From assembly GCA_035582835.1 (NCBI GenBank), contig JAYKAV010002375.1, positions 372,001 to 436,000 of the forward strand: a DNA stretch of 64,000 bases, read 5' to 3'. The first letter of the stretch is position 1. Every line of letters starts with the position of its first letter. The notes under the pieces were generated by a model. That model saw nothing but the letters and a program-made list of their open reading frames with translations. It was not told the origin of the DNA and searched no databases. Source of the DNA: Phoebastria nigripes (lineage: Eukaryota > Chordata > Aves > Procellariiformes > Diomedeidae). Positions 13,501 to 24,100 of this stretch are shown here, piece after piece. Both the position numbers and the translations under genes were made by a program.

Positions 13501-15589
13501 CTCATGCTACTTGTTCCTTCTAAAGGTTCAAGTTACACATGATTATCCATATGCTCATTGCTATATAAATCAGTTCAGTAACAGACATGATTTTAAAAGA
13601 GTCAGTATGAGCATAAGCATGGGCCAGTAGACCTGCTTCATTTCTGAAATCCTACAGAAAAGTGGCTTTCTTCAGGATATGTGAATGAAAGTTTACACCA
13701 GAGTGGTAGATACTGTATGCAATATCCAGAATAGCAGAGAGATTAATATTTGATGCCTGAAGCAGAAAATAGCTTTCATGACCAGTAAGTTGCGCTTTCA
13801 CTGGTTTGTACAACAGGGTAATCAGTGTATGTTGTCTTCAGTAGCGGTGGAAGAGAAGGATGTGCTTTCCCCTGTCACAGGAAAATGGATAAGTCCAGTT
13901 GACCTAAGAGCAGTTTTGGAAAAAGCTGGTGTGAATATTTTCCCAGGAGAGTATTCTCACAAGTATGTCTCTGTGAACAAGAAGGTGAGTGTAAGAGTGG
14001 ATGGTTTCCCTGTTGTTTTTTCCACCTGTTTTTCACCTAGGTAACATTTTCTTGTATGAAGACCTGTTGTGCAGAATCAGGTGGCAAGTATACAAGTGTT
14101 CTGGCAGCTTAGCCAGTGGATTCTGGTTAAAGCAAGCTTTTTCTTATATTTGTATGACACTGGGAATTAGACTGAATGATACAGATATTTTCTAACTTGT
14201 ACTTTTGCATTACAGGCTCCCCTGGCAGAAGTTAGGGCCTATCAACAGATGGCACTGGTTGCATCTGCTTTTGCTTTTGCCCGGAGCAAGTGGAATCTAG
14301 AAGCAGGTCAAGAGCAAGTAGTGTTCAAGGTTTGTGGATTTAGATCAAACTTCTAGAGAAAACCAGCATAGAACTCTATCACAGTTAAGGAGACAGAAAC
14401 AATTAACTTCTATAAGTTACGCTCATCTCAAACATTGTCTTCAACCCCTGCCTACGCTCTTAGTGCGGCAGTTACTTAGCAGTGCTCAGTGTGTGTCAGT
14501 AAAACTTCAGAGCCTGCTTCTCCACTGCTTCACAGCTCATACATTTGTGAGATCTCTCATGGGACACACATCTCAGTAACAAAGATGCTTGCTAATGTGC
14601 TAGGATGTATAACTGGTAAGTCAGCTAGTGAGGCTTTAGCCAAAGCTGGGATGATGTAGCTGGATGCTGATTTTCATGAAGTATCCTACTGTAGGGGTCC
14701 TCTGAATAGCAATCTGATCTGCAAGTTTTATAATTACTATCTGGAAATTCCTTCTTGTCCATATGGGGTTTCATTTGCTCCCTACTATAAAGGAGGGAAT
14801 AAGCAACTTAAACATTGATTTGTTTCTATCTGTGAACTAAAACACATGTGGTTAAAACTTCTGCCAGAGAGAAAGATACTCCCAGTTGTGGTTGTAGATA
14901 CAGAACATACCATACTGTTGAAATCTTGAGAAGCTCTCCCACTCTCTTGAGTTAAAGGCATGTGACATACAACTGTTTAGCCTAATACTTAATCCCAGGA
15001 GCAAGAACTGAAACAAATGATGCCTATTGCACTTAGCTACTCTCTCCACAGGAGTCAGGAGCAGCAGGTAGAGTGGCCAAACCTTGCATTCTACAGAGGC
15101 AAACTAGATGGAAGATTTTGGTGTTGATACAGCACCTGGTACACAGTCTCTTAGGCACAGAGAGCTAATATTATTTTAGGGGTTCAAAGCAGCGCCTTGG
15201 TTTTGTTTCTGTATTACACTCAAGAGTATACTAGAATTTAGGATTTCATACCGGAATTTATACTCTGTCAGTGTCATGGGCTTTATCTTACAGCGCATTT
15301 TTTTCTGCAATAGGTAAGTGAGCATCTTAAAGCAGGTTCTGTCAAAGACAAAGACTGGTCTCTTTACATGTTTAACGGTCAGAAAGCACAAAAGCTCAAG
15401 ATCACCGAAACCAGTGAAGCTTTTTCAGAAGAGCTAGAAGAAGATTCTGAATTTCACTCCACACTTTACCATATGCTTAAGGACTTTGCCAGCAAAGAAG
15501 CAATTGATAAAGTGGAAACAGCTAGCTTCTTGTTTATTGATGTTGTATATCAGCTACTACTTGCTACAAGAGTTTTAACATACTCTTAA
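262..15589 (+). CDS. DNAI7: DNAI7 (CASC1/LAS1), 3' part of the gene, 11 exons
   Basis: Dynein axonemal intermediate chain 7, the relative of Chlamydomonas IC97, is known as a ciliary protein tied to axonemal inner-arm dynein and tubulin. Exons used: 1153-1290 (copy at 262-399), 3455-3601, 4834-4937, 6388-6667, 8487-8589, 10831-10997, 11962-12106, 12906-13120, 13817-13984, 14216-14329, 15314-15589. All introns are GT-AG. The exons join without a frame break into 1857 nt, which is 618 residues plus stop. The order of motifs agrees with human CASC1 as I remember it: CDGSPDP, QYQESIL, a WANLKK segment, LLHTHYDHVS, an acidic linker, GGVYH, FEDPV, WRTDGISNV, INMPYQ-like, EFHSTLYHM, and a C-terminal TYS/SYS. 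Human protein is about 720-735 residues, so roughly 90-100 N-terminal residues lie left of the window. Introns hold nothing recognised beyond the repeats listed. It converges on IRAG2. Confidence 0.95.
1153..1290 (+). CDS. DNAI7: DNAI7 exon (copy joined to the downstream gene)
   Basis: Same 138-nt exon as at 262-399. It is the copy in continuous sequence with the rest of the gene. It ends in GEQVLN and joins in phase 0 to the exon at 3455. Confidence 0.93.
1347..1617 (+). repeat. 271-nt uninterrupted pyrimidine tract in a DNAI7 intron
   Basis: Every base from 1347 to 1617 is C or T, with drifting units of T(4-9)CC and T(5-8)CTCC, ending in long T runs and then gcag. It can form intramolecular triplex in principle. 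The terminal ttttttgcag resembles a strong splice acceptor, but the sequence after it hits a stop at once in the frame of the upstream exon. Confidence 0.95.
1618..3454 (+). other. DNAI7 intron, no feature recognised
   Basis: Intron sequence between the exons at 1153 and 3455, after the pyrimidine tract. Short open frames occur at 2094-2490 but have no splice context or family resemblance. I see nothing else. Confidence 0.7.
3455..3601 (+). CDS. DNAI7: DNAI7 exon
   Basis: 147 nt, 49 codons, acceptor cttctag, donor gtaaga. It begins LIEKLQFLLLDTPP, contains QYQESILELQ and ends in LLK, as in human CASC1. Confidence 0.95.
4441..4512 (+). repeat. 72-base poly(T) run in a DNAI7 intron
   Basis: Seventy-two consecutive T. 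I see no polyadenylation signal on the minus strand just before it, so there is no direct sign that it is a retrocopy tail. Its assembled length is likely uncertain. Confidence 0.95.
4834..4937 (+). CDS. DNAI7: DNAI7 exon with tandem donors
   Basis: 104 nt, acceptor tttctttgcag. It contains DTGNMQAVIKDKNVTFCIWA. Two donors lie five bases apart (GTAAGG at 4933 and GTACAG at 4938). Only the second keeps the frame and the residue spacing of the human protein. Confidence 0.93.
6388..6667 (+). CDS. DNAI7: DNAI7 exon with acidic linker
   Basis: 280 nt, acceptor tttacag, donor gtaggt. It contains the LHTHYDHVSPLW motif and then a Glu/Lys-rich linker around EEPEEEEKKAREE. It ends in phase 0. Confidence 0.95.
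8487..8589 (+). CDS. DNAI7: DNAI7 exon, acidic linker
   Basis: 103 nt, acceptor tttatgtag, donor gtattt. It encodes a low-complexity acidic stretch (ADTNETEEETEKKSE) that aligns poorly with mammals but keeps the frame: it leaves one base, completed by the exon at 10831. Confidence 0.88.
10831..10997 (+). CDS. DNAI7: DNAI7 exon
   Basis: 167 nt, acceptor attttttag, donor gtaagt. It contains ENIVDLQQF, GGVYHIDVLQLPPQ and a Trp near the end, conserved in CASC1. This is the start of the conserved C-terminal half. Confidence 0.95.
11962..12106 (+). CDS. DNAI7: DNAI7 exon
   Basis: 145 nt, acceptor tcaaag, donor gtacaa. It contains YPPEEAED, a PPIQITL strand and YFEDPVIARWD, and leaves one base. 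Confidence 0.95.
12906..13120 (+). CDS. DNAI7: DNAI7 exon
   Basis: 215 nt, acceptor ttgtaaag, donor gtactg. It contains QWRTDGISNVTYE, LLQDAHLNMPYQAWELRP and a VTTVFATIQIQIK end. This is the best conserved part of the protein. Confidence 0.96.
13817..13984 (+). CDS. DNAI7: DNAI7 exon
   Basis: 168 nt, 56 codons, acceptor tacaacag, donor gtgagt. It begins GNQCMLSS and contains EKAGVNIFPGEYSHKYV. Confidence 0.95.
14216..14329 (+). CDS. DNAI7: DNAI7 exon
   Basis: 114 nt, 38 codons, acceptor cattacag, weak donor gtttgt. It contains VRAYQQMALVASAFAFARSK, the usual CASC1 segment before the last exon. Confidence 0.95.
15314..15589 (+). CDS. DNAI7: DNAI7 last coding exon
   Basis: 276 nt including TAA at 15587-15589, acceptor ctgcaatag. 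It contains SEAFSEELEEDSEFHSTLYH and MLKDFASKEA, ending LTYS. The family ends in a short hydrophobic stretch and YS. Downstream there is no AATAAA within 1 kb on the plus strand, only variants AGTAAA (15633) and TATAAA (15719). Confidence 0.96.
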   Translation, partial: VSEHLKAGSVKDKDWSLYMFNGQKAQKLKITETSEAFSEELEEDSEFHSTLYHMLKDFASKEAIDKVETASFLFIDVVYQLLLATRVLTYS

Positions 15590-15710
15590 ATACTGCATGC
15601 TTTCCTTTAAAACTTTATTATCAAAAGCTTTCAGTAAAGTTACATTTCAAGTCTTGAATCCTGTTCTATTCAAATCATTGGAACAGCTTCAATGACTAAA
15701 ATGCAAACGT

Positions 15711-16095
15711 TTTATTTTTATAAAGCAAAATAAGTTCTTTATTCTCTTGTGGCTAGACCACTTAGCCATATTTATTGTTAGCTATGTTCAAAATTACTAA
15801 CTGTTTTATTGTAAACCTGAATGGAACTGAGACCCTTTTAGGTACTTGTAAAGATGACTTTTGTCAGAATGGGGTGGGGGGAAAAAAATTTTCAATTTCA
15901 AGTCATGCTTTTAAAAAAAAAAAACAAAAAAACACAAACAAAAAAACCCAACCACAACCCACCAACAAAATCTCCCCGAAACACACCCACAACCCAACAA
16001 AACAAAACCTAACATGTAACCTTAAATATACTATCTCAGCTTCTCATACTGTCATCCAGAACTTGGAAGTACAACTACAAAAGTCAGAACCTTTG
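15711..16095 (-). promoter_or_regulatory. IRAG2: IRAG2 3' UTR with four AATAAA signals
   Basis: Minus-strand AATAAA hexamers (plus-strand tttatt) lie at 15805-15810, 15771-15776, 15738-15743 and 15711-15716, all downstream of the IRAG2 stop at 16096. The UTR includes a stretch that is A/C-rich on plus and T/G-rich in the transcript (about 15910-15990). The last signals lie only 120-220 bases from the DNAI7 stop, so the two 3' UTRs probably abut or overlap. Confidence 0.7.
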
Positions 16096-16339
16096 TTATA
16101 CTGGGGGTGGTCCATTGTGTTGAAGTCCTGTATATGGCCACAACAGTTGCTGTAGTGAAGTCCAGGAGTCCCCAGTTCCTACAGGTGCTGCGTCTGCTGG
16201 TCTTTGAAGAGACAGCCCAGTGAGGAAGCTCGTAAGAGCAGCAAGTAGTACCAGGATGGAAACAGAAACCCAGAGAGTTTTGTTAGCGTTGGAAAAGGAC
16301 ATCTTGAAATGGGATGCCCACGATGATATTAAATTGTAC
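16096..16339 (-). CDS. IRAG2: IRAG2 last exon: tail anchor and KASH-like tail
   Basis: 244 nt, acceptor tctgtgcag, stop TAA at 16098-16096. It encodes [20 protein letters not shown], one transmembrane helix ([20 protein letters not shown]), and a 36-40 residue luminal tail with [17 protein letters not shown] that ends PPPV. A C-terminal PPPx is what SUN domains bind in KASH proteins. This matches mammalian LRMP closely and anchors the identification. Confidence 0.96.
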
Positions 16340-18098
16340 CTGCACAGAAGAGTAAGTCAGAGAGTGGTTCAGTTTTTCTTCAAAACTTGGAAGCCCTCTT
16401 GCCACCCCACTCCCCTACCCCAAAAAACCCTAAAGCAAACCAGACCCCACAAACAAACATATAGAGTAACTATCAAAAGTGACGAGGTTGTTACTATATT
16501 GGGAGCTATGTACAATGGTAGCTTACGTTTGGGTTTAAAATGTGGACTTTGGTAAGCAAGTTCTTGATAAGCTGTTTAGGTGACTGACCTGACCTGTGAG
16601 CCCAGTTCAGGCAGCCATGCTCCCTGTACCCCACCATGCTTCTGAAGAAGATTCACAAAAGCTGCTTTGCAGCTCCTGAAGAAATCTTGCATGTAGAAAG
16701 CACTGAAAAGTGCTGGCCTTGTATTTTATTGTTTTCCAGGCACCTCAAGGTGCCTTCCTTGAGGTTAGGGAGAAGTCTTACCCTCACTGACTATCCAAAT
16801 CCTAGACCTCTCATGACGCTGGGTACCTCCATCCTTTATCAAACAACAGAAATAAATACTTGTTCTTGCTGTCTTCTCAGTTTTACATGCAGGCATAGTT
16901 GTCTCCCCCTTGGTCAGGAATGCTCAAAGTGGAGGCTTAGCGTAGGATATTCACATAGAATAAACAGTTTCTCTGCAGAGACAGCAGACCTCCTTTCCTG
17001 TAAGGCAGGGGCTTCCAAGGGATACTTGTTTAGGACAGCACTCTCTTCCTTGACTTGAGATATCCAGATAAATTAACTGGAATAGTCTGGAGTTAGTCTT
17101 GATGACTATTTGTCTCTCAGTGTGTGCCCCAAATCTGCTAAGTTTTGCACAGGCCTCAAATCCTTGATCATTTTTACAAGAGTACATGTTAGCATGACCT
17201 AGTAGCTGTAACAGCTGTCACAGAGTAACCAAAAGAGATGGGATCATAGCATGAGGCTCCTCTTTACCTCACCTTTTAGGATTAGTAATGAAGCCCTGGT
17301 GGGGCAAGTCTCTGGCACCTGAGTTTACTTATTCCCAGTTGGTTTGTTTAAGAAGTCAGCATTAACAACCAAACCAAAGCTACAGCTTTGCTGCTTCTTC
17401 CCGTGTCCACCACCCAACCATTGCTTTACCTCACGATGACGTGAGAAAACTTACGCTGACTCTAGGTTCCATTTTGATGAATATTTTCCTTTTTCAGAGA
17501 TACTTTCCTTCCTTGATGGTTGTTCTTGTACTTCAGCAGGTGATTCCGACTGCTCATTTCTGTAAGCAAGCATGGACAGTTCCAAAGCTTTTCCATCAAG
17601 CATTTGATTTGACAGAGCTCACAATAGCTTGACTTTATAGCCCTGATCAGGTGGTGGACAGTTAAGAGTTCCTTAAAAAACAAACCAACCAATCCTGCAC
17701 ACCCACCTCAGAGGAGGTTGCTGTTGAACTTACTTTGTTTCAGCATGTTCGTCTTCATACTCTGCCCAGGAATACGTGCTAATGAACCGCTGTAGTGAAG
17801 GACGCTTCTCATTTTGCTTTGCTCCCAGTCGTCCCCTGTCATATTTTAAAGAAATTTGCCTTAATTTTCCCATCAGATATATAGCAGGAAATTAGAAATT
17901 CAGCAGCAGCCTACTCATTTGGGTACGCCTTAGACAAATAAGTTTCAAAATTGGTTGCCTGAAATTAGGATTTAAAAAAAAAAAAAAACCCAACAAAAAA
18001 ACCCCAAAACACAGATCCATCAATGCCAGCTGCCTAGATTTCATATTTGAGTTGTAAAGCAAGGAACTCGAGGTAATTTAAGAAAACTCACGACGCTA

Positions 18099-18131
<33 letters not shown>

Positions 18132-21100
18132 TAACATTTAGTCACCAAGGCTCATTTACCTATTGAAGCATGTAAAACTAATGTGAAAGGTGTAGCCTAA
18201 ACATTATTATACCTCAAGGTGTAGCCTAAACGTTATTATACCTCAAGATGCTCCATAAGCTGCTTAATACAGGCACAGTTAAGAGTTGAAAAAATGTTTA
18301 ACCCTATTCAAAGACAAGCCCAAGTAACTTTACCAACTGCTTGATCTCCTGTTGAATTTATCACTCCGTTCATCTCCATCAGGTTCATGGAATTGGGCCT
18401 GGAGAAGAAGTTTGACACACTTACTGCATTGGCATTTTTGCGCTTCAGCCCAGCCAGTTTTGAGAAAGTAAAGTGCCTCACCATCTGGGAACCCTTACTT
18501 ACCAGTGGCAACCCAATACCTGCATTTCCAGCACTCCTAGGCAATGTTGCAATGCTAACTCTTCGAAGGGATGATGATGGCTATACAAATAAGAGGCATT
18601 ACTGACACTATCAAGGAATGACTGGATTACTCACTGATCACATAAAATACCATCTGTTTTTATACAAACTGTATAAAAAAAAAAGATGTTGATACTTAGC
18701 TTGAAGTGACACACAAAGAAGACTCAAATCATGAGCACAGCCCAAACCACATTCTTTAAAGCAGCATCTTTCCACATTAACTGCTTTCCCCTCTCTAAGC
18801 ATCTGAAGTGAGGCTGGCTACACAGCTTCCAGCAAAATACCAAAATTGAAGGCATCTAAATTCTGCTAACAGTGCTCACAGGCATTCCTGCAGTCAATTT
18901 GAATTGCTCCCATCTGTTTTTTTTGTCTCTCTGTGCTAAACACTTCTGTAGCCCCAATGAGAGAACCATACATGAACAATATTTCTTAACCATTGCATGA
19001 GAGCACAGCCATTTCAGCTTCTGTGAACACTTCACCTTCTCAGGGGGACCACATGCAGTTCCCTTGGGTTGGTGGGGGTGATTGAAAAATATATCCTCAT
19101 GTTTGATGACACCAGCCCATATTTGAGACAGAAAGCTACCAAGTCAAGCAAGCAGCAGAGCACTAGCACATGACAAGACAAAAGAAAAACACATAAACAC
19201 ACACCCACACACACTTAAAAACATACTTGAAATTTCACATTAAGCTGTAACGGCCATTACCTTAAAGTTAAAAGAATTTGGTAGCTTTTTATTTGTAGAT
19301 TCATCTGTGAAGAGATCAAACATCAGAAAGGCTTACAGGAATGCAGTGAGCTTTATTTGCAACTAAAGGTCTGACTTTTTGCAGTATCTGTTTAAGCGAA
19401 GAGTGTATCAGAGTACTCTCAGAAAGCAGAAATGAGATTTCAGGAAAAAGCTTTCTATTTCACTAGATAAGTTCATAATATTCACACATCATACATCCTC
19501 CACAACTATCAATTTCTGTTGCTATCATTAAATGTATTCTTCTATTACCAAGGCAGTGTCCTGTTACAGTACAATCTTTTACAGTCAGGAAGGAATAGCC
19601 CGTGACTCGGAAGGCTNCTGCGAGGATTTTACCGGTGTGCAAGACTGCCCTTTCTGTTTTTAAAATACATGCTCTATTTTTCAGAAGAATCTAATCCTTC
19701 TCTGGCAAAGCCACAAGNGCACAGCGCCATCTGAAAGCCTGACCACTGTCCCATCTGCTTAGAGGTGGAAATTCAGAGCACCTGCACTTAAGGAGTCTGT
19801 AACTTGTATTGAGAAAAAGAGCAGGAAGCATCTGTAGAGAGCAGTCAAAGCTCAGCTACCTAGAAATAGCTACTGGGAATGCTCCAGTGTGAGTGAGCAC
19901 CCAAATTTACTGCTCACAAGGAATAAGATTATCACCACCACATGCAATGCACTTTTCTAAAAGCCAGAACATTACTGCATACTTGCAATGTTTCCCCCCC
20001 ACCCTGTGATTCATGACAGTTTGCATGCAAGTCTAATTTCAGAGAGTTGTTTCTAATACCAGAAGTAAATTGCTATTTTTTCCCTCTATTTTTAGGAAAG
20101 GAGCTACAACAGTCATATAACCCCTCCACCTAGTATGTTAAGCTTCAATTAGACAAGGGTCTATCTGGCAGGTGCTAGAAAGAGGAAAGACGAAGCAGCT
20201 TTACCTCGATCTCCCAGAGAACTAAAGGATCTCTCATTCTGGAGCAGGACCTGTTTAAGCTCCTCAAGTTCTGCATGTTCTTTTGCGTACATGCGCTTCA
20301 GGTTTTCCACATGTTGAATCATTACTTCCACAGCCTTGCTGACACGGCTTTCCTAACAGAGTGAGTGCAACAGCAGTAGGAAAAAGAAGCATCTCTTTGA
20401 GGAACTGCATCATGTTTAGAGTTTAAGACTTTTTTCCCTCTTAACCATCTACTCTCATCTTGTATCACCATGATGCAACATCCTCTCATTTTTGTCCACC
20501 CTTTCAAAGCTTCACTACAACCCATCTCTCGACACATGCCCAGGTTACACAGGTCTCATTTCTCCAGTGACTACTCTTATCCTAAAATAAATTAGTCTTC
20601 ATTTTCTGAGCCCTTACAACTCCTCCTCATCTCTTTCTCTGATCTACAGTCTCAGCTGCCACCACGCATTTGCTAGTATTGCCAAGTTATATTTTCATGC
20701 TGTTCTTTGGCAACACAATTACACATAACATTTGAGCAGGTCTTTGTAAATTTCCATAGATTTAACTTATTAGCTGCCCTTTCCATAACGCACAGAATTA
20801 CCATTAGAGCATCACGACTATCATTACCACATTGCATTCTTGTGCTCTCTACCATATACACTCCTCTGATGCAAAGTTTTTTCTGGATTTTTGTTTGGGT
20901 TTTTTTGTTTGTTTGTTTTAAATCAGGACCATATTTCTGTTGTGTGTTTTTTGCACAATGCTAGTGCAACGTAGCTGCTCTCACAGTGCCTGGGACTCCT
21001 TACAACACCACAAACAGTGATCTGAGAAGAGAAAGCCACAACTAAGCTGTACTGGTCAGTCTGCATTACATACACGAGATTCCCAAATCTAATACTGGAA

Positions 21101-24100
21101 TCAGAAGCCTAGCAAAACAGACACTGCTGTCCCTTTACATCTAGAAGCTTTGAACTTTGTACAAAATACATTTACATGGAAATGGTTACCTGATTAATAG
21201 CTCCCAACATCTCTGCTCTACTGGCGACTCGGGCTGCATACTGGCTAAGGAACTGCAAGCTTTTCTGCAACTTCTTAATAATCTCCTGCGCTTGGTTATC
21301 TTCTTCACACAAAGGAACTAAAGCCTAAGAGGCATATTGGTAAGAAAACCGGTGTGAGCTATTAGTAGAGAAAGAAGGGTGAACCCAACTGATGGCACTG
21401 AGGGGTTGTGTTCATGCCCACACAGTCAAAAGATCAGCATCCAACATCCTCAATCAGTGCAACTTGATACAGACCTCCAGTGGGCAGAGACTTCTGTTTA
21501 CCTAGCATAAAATCAGCTGAAGACAGGGGTTCTTGCCAGATGTTTGTGCAATAGAAAAATTCCCCACTGCTTGAGCGCACAATACACTCAGATGAAGGTT
21601 GCCCCTCAAATGCTAAGTCTCTCATAGTTCAACTGCATCACTTAAGAACTTCATTCAGATTTGCTTATAATGTATTACACACACACATATCTCCTAAAAA
21701 GAGCCATATTAAGAGAGACACTTTCACGACCGTTCATCCCATCCACCCTACCAGCCTTGGCCAATGCTAACCTCTAACATCTTTAGAGCATTTGTGATCT
21801 CCTTTTTCAAATTTTCTTCAGCCAAGTCTCGGGACCTTTCTTCAAGCCTCACTCTCTTGTCCAAGGTAAACAAGTCACATTTAAAACCTAAAGACAACCT
21901 CAGAAATTCAGCCTGTTGTGGGAGAGGAAAAGATTTCAGAATGATCCAAGTGATNCAGAAGCTTTTACAGTAGATTTGGATACTGACATGACATTTGGGA
22001 CTATACCCCACAAACAAAGTTATAGGAGAGATACAGAAGAGAAAGCAAAAAGCCCACTTCAACAAAGCCAGTCTTCCCATCTGTAGTGATGGGGAAAATA
22101 ATCTGCAGCCAGAATAGGTGATATCCTGGCAGCACGCAGTGTGCCATCTGTGTCTTGATAAAACTGTCTTAAATCAGCACATTCTGCCTGGGAGGACGTC
22201 ACAGCTATGCTCCTTCAAGCTTGCAAACAAACGTTTTAGTAGTGACAAATCTTTTGTTCAGTTTAACAGATTGCCACCTTTTCCCATCCCATCCCTTCCA
22301 AAATTTCCATTGGGCTTGGAAAGACAGATTTCAGAAGCCAGCTTATAGAAATACATCCAGTTTAAGCTACTCGGCATCATTCTTTTATACAGAACAAGAT
22401 ATTAATCAGGGCTTATCGACAAGATCTTTCTGTTGTCTGAGATACTTAAGGATACAAGCAGTCGAGACTTACCTCCACTTCTTTCTCATTAGGAGAGTCA
22501 CTGTAGGAAAAGAAGAAGCAATCATGTAACAGACCGCAGCTTTAAATTCATACCTGCAGGTCATCATTGAAAGTCAAAACACTTACGGCTCATTTTGCTT
22601 TGTTCTATCTGCTTTAATGCCACCTGCAGTGGGTGAACTCCCTGAGAAGAGAGAAAAAAAGTTCTCAAACAGAAGTGAAAACACAGCCTCCCAAAAACAG
22701 CTTGTGAAAGTCTTTTAAGCTCCAACAGAAGCCACTGTTAAAGATTTCCAGTGTTAAGCTCTTGCCAATAAAAGCAATTTGTGTACCTCAGAGTGTATTA
22801 GGGTTAATGTCAGTAAGACAGCACATCACTGTCACTTGTACAAAGGTCCAAAAGTTAGTTGTTTAGTTGGCTTCAACTGGCATTTAATTAGTACAGGAAA
22901 GGTTAATCACAGGTTTTGGTTTAAGTCCCCAGCCCATAGGTTCAGGATGTTACATGACTTACTACATCACTAACTTTTGGTGAACTGCAAAGGCAAAAGG
23001 TGAGGCAGTTAGAAGAGTAGAGATGTCTAAGCACAGTTCAGTAGGAACATCATCCTGCCTATCTATATCATATTAGCCCAAGCTCTAGCTAGCATAGGGG
23101 ATGCTGCTTTACAAATCTTTGGGGAAAGTGGGCATACTAGAACTGTTTCAAATATCCCAACTCATTTGCAAGTCCTAAGAAGTTTTCCTTCCTGTCTAGA
23201 GGAAGATGGAGCTGGTTGATCAGTATCTGTAGAAATCAGAGAAGCAGGTTTTACATGATAACATTTTCCTTCTCTCCACTGCTAATCCATTTTGATCTCT
23301 AACTGCAGCTACTATTCCTTAAAACAAAAACCCCTCATAATAATTGGTGTGGGGCAGGCAGCTCTCTGCACCTCTTTACACAGGTCTTGACACAAGTGAC
23401 CAAGGCATGCACTCCAGCGAGTTACACAAATGTGTTCAGCTAAAGCCTCTTACCTTTCCTACTGGGAAGCACAGCTGGTGCTTCCTCACGCTGCTCTTTA
23501 TTATTTTTCTTTTCCCGGTCCACCTCCTAAAGGCATATCAGAGAGTAATTATAGCAAGGGAACAGGGCCTGTCCCCTCCTGCAGTGTTTTACTTTGTCAC
23601 TGCTTCACCAAACCAGTTCTATCTTTCCCTGTCACTAGGACTCTTACCGGGTCTTGCTTAAAAACGTTTTGATGTGTGGTTTTGTGTTCTTCCATCACGG
23701 GGCAGAATTCCTTCTCGGTCAGATCCACTCCTGGGGAGAAACATTCCCAAAATCAAATGTGACAATAAAAAACAAAACAAGCCTCCAACACCCAGTGTAC
23801 TAGCCATGGACCAAGAGGGCTAAAAGAAATTGCAGGAAATGCCAGTAGAGGTCATTAAGAAGGAGATGCAGCAGCAAAGAACACTATAAAGACATAAAGG
23901 AAGAAGTGTGGTGATAATTATGTTTGGCTTGGAGAAAGTCCCAATAAGAAGTGTTACATGTCTACAAGTGAGAATACTACTCCTGGTTGTAGTTGCTCTA
24001 GTTGAAGTTGCAAGAGTTACAGTAATATTCCCTTGGATAAAAGAATTTCATTATTTTGCTACCAGCATGGGGTTTGTTTGTTTGTTTGCTATTTAAAGAG

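Noticed and set aside
19190..19215. CA-rich stretch
   Set aside because: An imperfect short simple repeat of no further interest.
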